A stretch of 64,000 bases of DNA, from assembly GCA_017311315.1 (NCBI GenBank), contig CM029669.1:21648711-21712710 (forward strand). Direction: 5' to 3'. This DNA is from Dendrocalamus latiflorus. Lineage: Eukaryota > Streptophyta > Magnoliopsida > Poales > Poaceae. Numbering within the stretch: the stretch's first letter is position 1; every line of letters starts with the position of its first letter. Under the pieces are notes generated by a model. It was not told where the DNA came from and searched no databases. It was given only the letters and a program-made list of their open reading frames with translations. The position numbers were made by a program, and so were the translations under genes. Positions 54,099 through 64,000 of the stretch are shown here, in pieces.

Positions 54099-55731
54099 AG
54101 AGACCATGTGGAGGTATCCCCATGTTTGTGATGAGTTATTGACACTTGGTTTGGAAAGATTGAGTTTGATTTGAGCGTTTCCTGCTAAGTCGTAGCCTTA
54201 AAATTGATCGGAATCGCTTTCTGTGCAAAGTCGTAGCTTCTGGCCGTGATCGTAGGCTCGTTCGACCACTTTGGTCGTGGTCGGAAGCCTGCCGGGCAGG
54301 TTACGACCACGTTGTCGTCAATCGGGAGCCAAGCGAGTCATTTACGACCACACAGTCGAAGGTCGGAAGTCTCCCGACTCCTTTACGACCACGTTGGCCG
54401 TGGTCGAAGGCCAGTACGACCATGTTAGTCGTGGTCGAAGCAGGTTACGACCACGTTTGGCCGTGGTTTGTGGTTGAGAGTCGTGCTACGATCATGTTGT
54501 GGAGTCGATGAGTTACGACCACGTTACCGCGAGAGGTAGTCGGTGGTCGAAGCAGGCTATGAATGTATGCTTGTCTGTGATTGTTTGCAGGACTTGGAGA
54601 CTAGTTGTGGAGAGGCATGGATGGCCAAGACTAGGCACGAGCGGTGCTGAGGTCAAGAGTGGTCGGGAGATGCCGAAGACGACGAGGTCTGCCAGGTGGT
54701 TGCAAGACTTGAGCGACTAGGGAGAAGGAAGCTTCCGGGAAGGCAGTCGGATGGCATTTTGGAGAAATGCGGAAAGCTGCAAAGGGAAGCTGTGTCTCTG
54801 CGAAAGCACTGGAGTGGTTGGCGCTAACGGGAAAAAGCAGTGGAGTTGTTGGGTGTAACGGGTAAAGCACTGGAGCTCGTTCTCGCTAGTGGGTAAAGAG
54901 AATGGTAAAACCCGGTGTTTGTTGGGGTTAACGGGTTCTCCTCTGGAAGCTTGAGGCTATAAATAGAGAGGTAGAGCTCGGGTGATCGGTGAGGTTGTTC
55001 CCGAGTCACTCTGAATTTTTCGTCTCTATTTGTGTGAGTTGTCTCTGGGTAGAGCACGGTTGCTCTTGTACCTTCGATGGAGTGGCTGTAGAAACCTCCA
55101 TGATCAATCATTCATCTCTCTTCCTCAAGTTTGATTTCTGTCGTTATGGGATGTTGTGATTGTTTTGTTTGTGATCTGTTTTGAGAGCTTGTTCTTCCTG
55201 CTATCCTTTTCTCTCTTCTCTTCTTCGTGAGTCTGCAGTCGTCTTGGTGTGCTTCATTTAGCTCAGAACTGGGAATCTGTCTCAAGGCCACTTGTCTGGT
55301 TCATTCTCGAGAGCAAAGGTCGTTTCAGAGAAGTCTGCCTTGCCATGGTCTTGCGCCTCAAAGTGCTCTGTTTTTGTGCTCGAGCGTGTCTCTCTAGTTG
55401 ACCATAGCAAAGACTTTGGATTTCCTTGATTATTTCGCTTCCAGAGGTCTGTTTCTTTCAGTACCTCCGGTTTCAGGACCAAAAGACCAGAGAGTCTCAA
55501 GTTACTCGGAAATCTGGCAAACGAGTCCTTCTCTGTTCTTGTTTCGACCGCGCAGTATTCTCTGTTTAAGTTCTTTTGTCGATTCGGCCAAAGGTTTCGA
55601 CCACCAGTTGGCTTACGACCATATGTGTTCGACCTGAGAAGCCATTTCTTTCGTCTGATTTGTTGTGTGGGTACTTGGAAAGTTTTTGAAGGCACCATTC
55701 ACCCCCCCTCTGTTGCCATTTCGGTCCTACA
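54097..55731 (+). repeat. 5' LTR of a plus-strand copia element, 1.6 kb
   Basis: The right edge (GGTCCTACA) is followed two bases later by the primer-binding site. The left edge is set at TGAGAGACC, just after the (TA)n tract. TATA box CTATAAATAG is at 54958. From 54240 to 54540 it carries at least seven copies of TTACGACCACG-type words, alternating with the complement CGTGGTCG, forming local palindromes. The last 45 bases resemble, inverted, the edge at 40040. The matching 3' LTR is not in the window, so the target duplication cannot be tested. Confidence 0.72.
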
Positions 55732-55733
55732 TT

Positions 55734-55745
55734 TGGTATCAGAGC
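55734..55745 (+). other. Primer-binding site (initiator tRNA-Met)
   Basis: TGGTATCAGAGC, complementary to the 3' end of plant initiator methionine tRNA, placed two bases after the LTR end. Standard for plant copia elements. Confidence 0.9.
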
Positions 55746-55787
55746 TGGTTAGCTCTAATCAATAGATCTTAACCGGTCTCAAGAGCC

Positions 55788-58390
55788 ATGGCGACGGACA
55801 AGTACTCGACCAAGCCGCCCGTTTTCGATGGCATCGATTACCCCTTCTGGAAAAGCCGAATGGAGACATACATCCAGGCTCAGGGGTACGCCATCTGGCG
55901 CAAGGTCAAGGTCCGGTTTGTTGTTCCTGCCGATGAGAACATTAATGCTGGGAATATGCATGATGTTGAGGCAAACGCTAAGGCAAGGAACATCATTATC
56001 CAGGGCCTGAGTCGTAGCGAGTTTGACCGCATATCTCATCTTTCGTCCGCCTTTGATATTTGGGAGACCCTCGATGCTTACCATGAGGGCACCACCCAAA
56101 TAAAGACGGTGCGACAGGACCAGTTCAAGTGAGATTATAACAAGTTTGAAAGCTCGCTGGTGAGTCCCTTGATGAGTGTTTTGCGCGTTTTCACAAGATT
56201 CTGAGCAACCTCCGAGCCGTCGGTCTCACATACTCCGACTCGGATAATGCTCGACAGATGCTCGCTGCACTCGATCTTCGTGTTTGGGAGATGAAGGTGA
56301 CTACCATCAAGGACACCACAGACCTCTCGACTTTGACTCTTGATGCGTTGTACTCGCACCTCAAGACTCACGAGATTGACATTGTCTCTCGCAAGTCGAA
56401 GTCACAGTCGATGGTTCTAGTCACCGATCCCAGTTCGGCTTCTGGTCTTTCTTCTGAGTCTTCTTGCGGTTTCTCCCTTGCTGCTCTCTGTGACATAACT
56501 GATGATCAGTTAGAGCAGCTTGTGGATGAGCAGCTAGCCCTCCTTGCTTGAAGATTCTCCCATGCTTACAAGGGGAGGAGGGACAGAAAGAGAGGAGGAC
56601 CCGTGATTTGCTTCGAGTGTGGTGGCCCCAACCACATTCGGGCAAACTGCCCCAAACTGGAGAAGGGCAAGAACGACTACGGCGGTTCGGGCAAGAACGA
56701 CTACACCGACAAGAACCGCAACAAGAAGCCTCCAGTCCATGCCCAAGGCAAGAAGAAGTTCCGCAACTTTGGCAAAGCCAAGAAGCTCTTCCACTGCGTC
56801 CTCACCGCCTTCGACGACCTCGACCTCAGCGAGGTGGAGGGATGGAGCGACGACGACGGGACGGGTGACCAAGAGCCCAAGGATGGCGGCGACGACTTCT
56901 CCGGCATGTGCTTCATGGCCCTCGAGGGCGAACTGAGCGACAGCGAGCTGTACTCCGACTCAGACGATGTATGCCCCACCTACGACCAGCTCAATCATGC
57001 TTTTCTTAAGCTAGGTGGTTTTCATGCTAGAGCTAGGGCTAGGTGTACTGAGTTAGAGAAGGAAGTAGATAGACTATCACGGGAGCTTACTTCACTTACA
57101 TCTGCTCCCTCCCGTGATGATTGTGATACATGCTGTGCTCTGTTGGGTGACATGGAGAAACTAAGGACCTCGCATGATAGTGTGTCCTCCGAGCTTTATA
57201 TTGTTAAGGTGGAGAATGTTAGTCTGCTTGCTGATTTAGAGTTGAGTAGGATGGCTGTTACCCTACTTACTACTGATGAGACTACTTCTCCCACCTCATG
57301 TGAGGTTAAGGACATTGCTACTAGAGGACCTTATGCCATGCTCCTTGATCTGCCCGAGTCTTGTGAAAATTGCAATAACTTGAAGATGAACTTAAAACGG
57401 GCAGATCATAAAATTACTGAACTACAAGCTTCTTTACTTGAGCCGATTGATTCATGCTTGAACTGTCCTAAGTTAACTTCTGAACTTGAAGCTGTCTCCA
57501 AATAGTTTCAAGATATGATTGATCATGATAGGAAGTTGGCTCAGTTTGCTTGTAAGGACCCTGTTAGCTCACCATGCATTAATTGTAACAAACTAAAATC
57601 TGACTTGATTGCATTGGATGAGAAATATGTGAAGCTAACTAAGAACCTTCTAGAGAAGCCACATTGTGCTTGTAATGTGATTGTGGAGAAGGGGGAGAAG
57701 CCCCAGGGGTAAGGTTGAGACGCTTAGCGGCGTGAGCCAACCTGCTAGTAGTAGGACTGTCCCATCAGAGTCGCCTGTGCGTGCACAAGCCATTCTTTCC
57801 TCTACTATTGGTTCTTCTTTTGCTCCCTTACCCTCTGTTGTTCCCTCTTCTCCCTGCTCTTCTTGCACCTCTCTCTTACAGGAGTGTCAGTACCTTATGA
57901 ACACTCTCGAGAGGTTTGTCGGAGGCAAGAAGAAGCTTAATCTTATTCTAGACCAGTCCAAGATTTGCAAATTCAATCAGGGTCTAGGATATGATTATTA
58001 TGAATACATGAGGAAGCACCCACCTGCCGTGCTCAAACCCAAAGCACCAGTGTGATCGAGACTGAGCTCAGGACCGAGAAAGTCCAATTTAAGTCAGCGG
58101 GCTATGTCCAGGAGATCTCTGACAGCAAAGTGGTTCCACCTGCTGCTTCGGCCTCTCAGAAGGCGAAGCCTCCCCGTGCTACTTCTACCTCTCAGAGGGT
58201 GAAGTATCACTGCACCTTCTGTCAGAAGGATGGACACACAGTCGATCGATGTTTTAGGCGCGCCAAGATTGCGCGTAGAGACCGTGCAGAAGCACTTAGG
58301 CGTATTCAGGGTCAGCCCCAGACCCTGAGTGCACCTAGGACCAGCACAAGGTCTAGGTTTACTGTTGTTGATGGGTTTGGGCAGCATCGA
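55788..58390 (+). pseudogene. Broken large copia gag (UBN2 and zinc knuckles)
   Basis: From the ATG at 55788: a gag N-terminus (PPVFDGIDYPFWKSRMETYI) of UBN2 type, a TGA at about 56130, a shifted middle part (MLAALDLRVWEMKVTTIKDT), a further stop at 56549, then a CCHC knuckle (CFECGGPNHIRANC at about 56607). A long acidic and coiled-coil region with repeated C-x2-C pairs (e.g. CENCNNLKMNL, CINCNKLKSDL) follows to about 57712. The last part has a second knuckle, YHCTFCQKDGHTVDRCFRRA, at about 58206. This extended gag is typical of SIRE-like copia. At least three stops or frameshifts disable it. Protease, integrase and reverse transcriptase should follow but are replaced at about 58391 by the gypsy element. 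Confidence 0.8.
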
Positions 58391-59089
58391 TGATAGGAAC
58401 GGGGTCCCGATCCGGCTTCCGAACGACACGTTCCGAACCCCGCAATCGCAGCACCACGTCTCCTCAGGTTATCAACCGTGCGCAGCCGGTTGACCTCGCT
58501 AAGAAGGCTAATCCTTGCCTGCGAATCGAAGAACACAAGCAAGAACAAGGAAGAACACAACTGAATTGCAGATGTATTGATTTAGCACTCGAAAGTTGGG
58601 GTCTCACAAACCGATGAACGGCGATACTGTTCAAAGACAGAATTAATCTAATCAAAACCCAACCCTAATGGTGGGGGTGGCGGCTGGATATAGAGGATTG
58701 AGGGGCGTGCAAAACCCCTGGACGCGCCCTAATGGGCTCCAACACGATACAAGGCCGATCGGCCCAAAAGACGGTGGTGCAGCACCCTGACAGATTCTGA
58801 ATGCTCACTTGTTTCGACGATTCCTGTTGACTCAAAAGGAATTTTGACATAGGACCAGAGCCATTGGAAAGATCTCCTTCTCAGCTTTCCATCCATATGT
58901 AGAACGTCCAAAACGGAGTCCGGATACGATTTGGGCGTCCGTTTTAGTGCGACCTGGTCCTGGACTCCGAATTGGATTCGAAGTCGGCTTGAGTTGGGCT
59001 TCCAACATGATTCGACCGCCCTTGCTGGACTTGTGCACCTCGTAGTCCTTCTCCAAGTACTTCCAGGTCCTCTCCATGGTTCCTAATCA
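58391..59089 (-). repeat. 3' LTR of the gypsy element
   Basis: The edges TGATAGGAAC at the left and GTTCCTAATCA at the right form a near-perfect inverted terminus with TG...CA ends, giving 699 bp. The pol-derived frame runs on into the LTR. No strong polypurine tract is visible next to it, so the exact inner edge is tentative. Confidence 0.6.
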
Positions 59090-59995
59090 TAATTAAATCA
59101 TTAGGTAGCAATCGATTCTCAAATGAACAAAAAGAAGTACTTAGGAACGAGCTCACCTGTAAATTCAATTGTCGGGCGCGAGCTCTAGTGATTGATCCTT
59201 GAATGTCAAGCGGAGGAGTGTTGTGTGTATTCGAAGAAGTGATGTCCTCATCATCCTCCCCCTCTTGAAGCGGAGTTGTCCTCAACTCAGCCTCATTTTC
59301 TTCTCCCAAGTTTGTCTTCAAATCTAAAATGTTAAAGGTGGGACTAACCCCGAACTCGGGAGGCAATTCAAGTTTATATGCATTATCATTTATCTTCTCA
59401 ACTATCTTAAAAGGACCAGCAGCTCTAGGCATCAATTTTGACTTTCTTAACTCAGGAAATCTATCCTTTCTTAAGTGCAACCAAACAAAATCACCCGGTT
59501 CAAGTTTAACTTCCTTTCTACCTTTACTACCAGTAATCCTATATTTTTCATTCATCTTTTCAATGTTTGCCTTAGTAGTCTCATGCATTTTGACAATAAA
59601 ATCAGCACGCTCCTTAGCATCATTATGAACTCTCTCACTAGTAGGCAACGGTAAAATATCAATAGGGGCACGTGGATTGAATCCATACACTACCTGAAAA
59701 GGACTTACCTTGGTGGTGGAGTGTTCCGCTCGATTATATGCGAACTCAACATGCGGCAAACACTCTTCCCACAGCTTCAAATTATTCTTCAAAACAGCTC
59801 TCAACATGGTAGACAATGTGCGGTTCACCACCTCAGTTTGGCCATCAGTTTGTGGGTGACATGTTGTAGAGAATAACAACTTTGTACCCAACTTGTTCCA
59901 TAGAGTACGCCAAAAGCGACTCAAGAACTTGGCATCACGATCTGAAACAATAGTAGAAGGCATACCATGCAAACGAACTATCTCTTTGAAAAGAG
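59090..59995 (-). pseudogene. Gypsy integrase core and C-terminal region
   Basis: The frame from 59972 begins HGMPSTIVSDRDAKFLSRFW, with the second catalytic Asp in SDRDAKF. It continues with CHPQTDGQTEVVNRTL, containing the catalytic Glu of the D-D-E triad, and a chromodomain-less C-terminus (FVWLHLRKDRFPELRKSKLM, GPFKIVEKINDNAYKLELP). It is cut off from the upstream pol frame by a missing base at about 59993 and by a second shift near 60090. Confidence 0.85.
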
Positions 59996-60050
59996 GTCAG
60001 CAATATGAACGGCATCATCGGTTTTATGACATGGTATAAAGTGAGCCATC

Positions 60051-61724
60051 TTAGAAAAGCGATCCACAACAACAAAAATGATATCCCTCCCCCCTCTTAG
60101 TCCTAGGCAATCCTAAAACAAAGTCCATAGAAATATCTGCCCACGGAATAGAAGGAACAGGAAGAGGCATATATAAACCATGTGGATTCAAGCGAGACTT
60201 AGCTTTTTGACATATAGTGCAGCGAGCCACAAACCGCTCAACATCTCGCCTCATGTTTGGCCAAAAGAAGTGTGTGGCCAGAACGTCCTCCGTCTTCTTA
60301 GCACCAAAATGTCCCATCAAACCGCCTCCATGCGCCTCCTGCAACAACAAAAGACGAACGGATCCAACTGGAATGCATAGGCGGTTAGCTTTAAACAAGA
60401 ACCCATCATTGATCACGAATTTATTCCATACTTGTCCCTCTTTACAATGCAACAACACATCCTTAAAATCAGCATCAAAAGCATATTGTGTTTTAATAGT
60501 TTCAAGACCAAAAATGAGACAATCAAGTTGAGACAATATGGTATAGCGTCGAGACAAGGCATCAGCAATCACATCCTTCCCTTTCTTGTGTTTAATGACA
60601 TAAGGAAAAGATTCAATAAATTCAACCCACTTAGCATGTCTACGATTCAAATTGGTTTGACTACGAATATGCTTAAGTGATTCATGATCGGAATGAATGA
60701 CAAATTCTTTAGACCATAAATAGTGTTGCCACGTCTCTAAAGAACGAATAAGAGCATACAATTCTTTATCATACGTGGAATAATTAAGAGTAGGACCATT
60801 CAATTTTTCACTAAAGTAGGCAACAGGTTTGCCTTCTTGCGTCAAAACACCACCAATACCAATTCCGCTAGCATCACATTCGAGCTCAAAAGTCTTACCA
60901 AAATCCGAAAGTTGGAGCAATGGTGCGTGTGTAAGCTTGTTCTTCAAAAGATTAAAGGACTCCTCTTGTGATGGCCCCCAATGGAACACGACGCCCTTCT
61001 TTGTCAACTCAATCAATGGTGTCGCAATGGTGCTGAATTCCTTGACAAAGCGGCGATAAAATCCTGCAAGGCCAAGAAAACTCCGCACTTGGGAGACCGT
61101 CGTGGGCGTGGGCCAACTCCATATCGCCTCCACCTTGGCTTTATCAACCTCAATTCCCAGTGGAGTCACAGCATAGCCAAGAAAAGAGACTCGATCCGTG
61201 CAAAAAGTGCACTTCCCAAGGTTACCAAACAAACGTGCATCCCTCAAAGCATTAAAAACAGCACGTAAGTGATTCAAATGTTCATCCATGGACTTGCTAT
61301 AAATCAAGATATCATCAAAGTAAACAACCACAAATTTGCCAATGAAAGGACGTAAAACCTCGTTCATTAATCTCATGAAAGTGCTAGGTGCATTAGTTAA
61401 ACCAAAAGGCATGACTAACCACTCATACAAGCCGAACTTAGTTTTAAAAGCAGTTTTCCATTCATCGCCAAGTTTCATTCTTATTTGGTGGTATCCACTA
61501 TGCAAGTCAATCTTTGTGAAAATTACAGCACCACACAACTCATCAAGCATGTCGTCTAGCCTAGGAATAGGATGACGATACCTTATAGTAATGTTGTTAA
61601 TGGCTCTACAATCTACACACATACGCCAAGAACCATCTTTTTTGGGAACCAAAAAAACAGGAACAGCACAAGGACTAAGGCTCTCACGTACGTACCCACG
61701 GTCCAACAGGTCTTGGAATTGTCA
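60051..61724 (-). pseudogene. Gypsy reverse transcriptase, RNase H and integrase zinc-binding region
   Basis: The frame contains RT motifs VPKKDGSWRMCVDCRAIN, MPFGLTNAPSTFMRLM and the catalytic FVVVYFDDILIYSKS (YxDD box). RNase H follows (ELECDASGIGIGGVLTQ with its catalytic Asp, and HSDHESLKHI), then the integrase HHCC finger (H in EAHGGGLMGHFG, C in CTICQKAK). The upstream end is separated from the protease part by an in-frame TGA at about 61722. The downstream end loses frame in a C-run at about 60085. It therefore cannot make a complete Pol. Confidence 0.93.
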
Positions 61725-62400
61725 CTGAATCTCCTTAGTCTCTTCGGGATTGGTCCTGTACGCCGCACGGTTTGGCAAACTCGCTCCAGGGATCAAGTCA
61801 ATCTGGTGCTCAATCCCTTTAATGGGTGGAAGTCCTGGAGGTATCTCATCAGGGAAAACATCTCTAAACTCCTGCAAAAGGTTAGTGACAGGAGCAGGCA
61901 AAGTGCAAGGCATATTATCAAGAGAAAATAAAGCATCTTTGCACACAAAAGCATAGCATGTATCATTAACATCATCAATTTCAGCAAGGTCTGATTTTGT
62001 GGCAATCATAACAGAATTTTTCAAATGGAGTACTTGCTGTTTTTCAGATTTTTCATGTTCCTTGTATCATTAGCAGCAGCAGCTCTCTCCCTATCGGCCT
62101 CTATAATTTCAGCTGGGGTCAAGGCAGTAAAGTAACTTCTTTCCCTTATGCATAAAAGTGTATTTGTACTACTACCATGGTGTAAGCATCATTATCAAAT
62201 TCCCAAGGTCGACCCAATAAAAGAGAGCATGCTTGCATGGGAACCACATCACAATCAACATGATCAGCATAACCACCAATGGAAAAATGGACTCGGCATG
62301 TTTGTGTTACCTTAGCTTTTCCAGAGTCATTTAACCACTGAATATGGTAGGATGTGGATGCGGTCGCATGGTCAAGCCAAGCTTCTGGACCATATCAGAA
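61725..62400 (-). pseudogene. Gypsy protease / RT-linker region, degraded
   Basis: The frame 62024-61722 holds the linker before RT (LLQEFRDVFPDEIPPGLPPI and HQIDLIPGASLPNRAAYRTN). Upstream, at 62050-62400, protease-like pieces lie in shifted frames. I could not read a clean D-S/T-G motif. Broken. Confidence 0.7.
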
Positions 62401-62401
62401 C

Positions 62402-63762
62402 TCACCAAGTTGTTGCAGCTTCCTCCATCAATGATGACACGTGCGCGCCGGTTCTTGATTGCGAAGAAAGTCTGAAACAAATTATGGTGTTGAAGCTTAT
62501 CGGTTGTTGTACCTGTGTGCTGAGGACTCGCTGCACAATGATGCTCCGTAGTGTCGCTGTGGACGCCCCACCAAGGACCAGGTTGTCATCACCACCACCA
62601 TTGTCGTCCGAGGCAGCAGCAACATCATCATCCTCCTCGACAATCCGAAGTGCTGATTGTAGCCTCCCATCGTCTGTGGCGATGTATGCCCGTTGGCTAG
62701 GGCAATTCTTCTGCACATGACCAAGCCCATGGCAGCGGTGGCACTGAATGTCGGAGGAGCGGCCCGGTGAAGCCACAGAAGAAGAACTCTTGGCTGGACC
62801 CTGCAAGACTTTTTTTGTAGAATTTGCAAGGCGTGTCGTGGAAGGTGGCTTCGGTGGCGCTGCTGCAATCTTGTTCACAGGTGGTGGAGGAGAACGAAAA
62901 CTCGAAGAAGACTTGGGCAGTCCCGTCGATGTAGTCGTTCGCGGCGTGTAGAAGGGTCGTCCGGTGCTTGCCTTCGCTGATTCCTTGCGTCCCTGCAATT
63001 CTTTTTCTGCAAGCATAGCAAGCTGGAACAACTGGTTGACAGTAGTAAATTCTTTATAATCAACAATGTCCTGAATTTCACGCCGTAACCCCCCGTAGAA
63101 ACGACAAATCTTATCCTCCGTGTCCTCAACAACCCCACAACGCATCATACCCTTTTGAAGCTCAGCATAATAGTCCTGAACAGAACGATCACCTTGTTCT
63201 AAGCGCTGCAATTTTTTTCTCAAATCAAGTTTATATGTGGGAGGAACAAAACGATTACGCATATCTTCTTTTAACCGCCCCATGTATCAGGTTGTAAGCG
63301 CATGTACTTAGTTCATTCCACCAGATAATAGCAAAGTCCTTAAACTCACTAGTAGCTTGTCTAACTCTATGTTGTTCAGGAACCAAGTGAGAATTAAATT
63401 TCTGCTCTACCGTCATCTCCCAATCAAGATATATTCAGCATCATAAAGACCAGAAAAGATGGAATGGTAAACTTGACTTTAGCAAAAGGGTCGTCGTTAC
63501 CATGACGGTTCTGGTTATTACCTCCCATACCATGTCGGTTTTGCTGAAGACGCCGACGTAGTCGTGCATCTTGTGTCGCCCGCTGATCAATGTTGCCATC
63601 CGCATCATACACTGTGTCATCATCATGATGGCCGTCATTGACAGGTGGCAGGCGTGCCTCCAATGTGTCCATCCGACCAGTGAGGTCAGCCAACCGCCGC
63701 TCCACCCGCTCAATGCCTTCCGTGGTGTTCAACTTGGCAATGGCGGCGACGATGGTGTCCAT
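62402..63762 (-). pseudogene. Gypsy gag, frameshifted
   Basis: The first part (63762-63424) includes a coiled-coil-like IERVERRLADLTGRMDTLEA. The main part (63283-62402) holds the retrotransposon gag core (KKLQRLEQGDRSVQDYYAEL) and a CCHC knuckle (CHRCHGLGHVQKNC). A Ser/Pro-rich linker lies between them. The two frames are offset near 63300-63420, and the end of the second frame runs into the protease region with another shift. Confidence 0.85.
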
Positions 63763-64000
63763 TCTCGCGCCGAGTCAGAAGAAGCATTTTGTTTGTCGAG
63801 CGCAGCTTGTAGCTGGCCGCGACTAACACACTCGTTGAAATCGACCGGTGTCCGTCCCCTTCGTCTCCTGCCATGGTTAGTGGAAACACAGGGAAAACAA
63901 AAGGATTATCCCTATCAACTACAAAGAAGGGCAGTGGGAACCGCAAAGGAAGTGGCTTACCAAGCTCTTACAAGTGTTCTTACCAAAGCAGCAGGTGGTA
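63763..64000 (-). other. Gypsy 5' untranslated region, cut by window end
   Basis: DNA between gag and the expected primer site. The 5' LTR and primer-binding site are not reached. Nothing else recognized. Confidence 0.5.

Larger units (their letters stand above)
58391..64000 (-). mobile_element. Ty3/gypsy element, truncated by the window end
   Basis: On the minus strand the order is gag (from about 63762), protease, reverse transcriptase, RNase H, integrase, then the 3' LTR. This order (integrase last) is gypsy. It interrupts the copia gag at 58391. The 5' LTR lies beyond position 64000. Stops and frameshifts in gag and pol show it is no longer autonomous. Confidence 0.9.

Noticed and set aside
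53909..54145. Open frames of alternating Tyr-Ile across the (TA)n tract
   Set aside because: Translation artefact of a microsatellite.
54240..54540. Regularly repeated ACGACCACG words as a CRISPR- or satellite-like array
   Set aside because: Spacing is irregular and it lies within a retrotransposon LTR upstream of its TATA box.
59329..61931. Plus-strand open frames of 60-119 codons over the gypsy pol
   Set aside because: Antisense shadows of the minus-strand pol genes.
1..64000. tRNA, rRNA and conserved small RNA genes
   Set aside because: I looked for tRNA box-like GGTTCGAATCC words and found none with a matching cloverleaf; no rRNA-like sequence was seen. A covariance-model scan would be decisive.

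Overview
The window looks like nuclear DNA of a grass, most probably rice or a close Oryza relative. The reasons are the dense MITEs of rice type, a Helitron with a rice-type 3' end, rice-like CNL and SIAMESE-RELATED proteins, plant LTR retrotransposons with an initiator-Met tRNA primer site, and split genes with GT-AG introns. One 100-base N gap lies at 11577-11676. All identifications come from reading the sequence; no database was searched.

Layout. (a) 1-13 kb is gene-poor and MITE-rich. It holds one small single-exon gene, a SIAMESE-RELATED CDK inhibitor (5303-5686, +), and two hAT-type elements with 8-bp target duplications. (b) 13037-18812 is a complete non-autonomous Helitron, transcription sense on the minus strand. 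It carries fragments of seven genes, all in the same orientation and most with introns: an unidentified ORF, TTC4-like TPR protein, insulin-degrading enzyme, group-E-like bZIP, a small complex I subunit, an RSZ splicing factor and a U2AF35-related splicing factor. (c) 18993-21241 is a non-autonomous Mutator-like element (MULE). Its likely autonomous relative is at 46979-52684. Both have matching terminal inverted repeats (TIRs) and a perfect 10-bp target duplication each. The large one has an intact 901-codon transposase and a second, intron-containing gene for a GRF zinc-finger/coiled-coil protein. (d) 24145-28809 is a degenerate gag-protease copia element with both LTRs. It is interrupted by a 1.5-kb retroposon with a poly(A) end, made of PPR-gene sequence joined to a LINE-like tail. 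(e) 31360-35388 (-) is an intact single-exon CNL resistance-type gene, the largest conventional host gene here. A truncated N-terminal piece of a second CNL (46605-46743, -) abuts the large MULE.

(f) 37-46 kb holds a 1.05-kb hAT element, long LTRs of a copia element in minus orientation (one with a perfect 180-bp tandem duplication), a solo-LTR-like segment, a weak hypothetical gene and a 413-bp MITE. (g) 53-64 kb is nested retrotransposons: a 1.6-kb copia 5' LTR, primer site and broken gag (54097-58390), cut into by a Ty3/gypsy element on the minus strand (58391 to beyond the window end) whose pol is broken by a stop and frameshifts.

The only genes I would call functional host genes are the CDK inhibitor and the CNL. 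The two MULE genes are intact transposon genes. The strongest candidates for something new are the seven-gene Helitron with splice-ready exons, the two-gene MULE with its partner, and the chimeric PPR/LINE retroposon.
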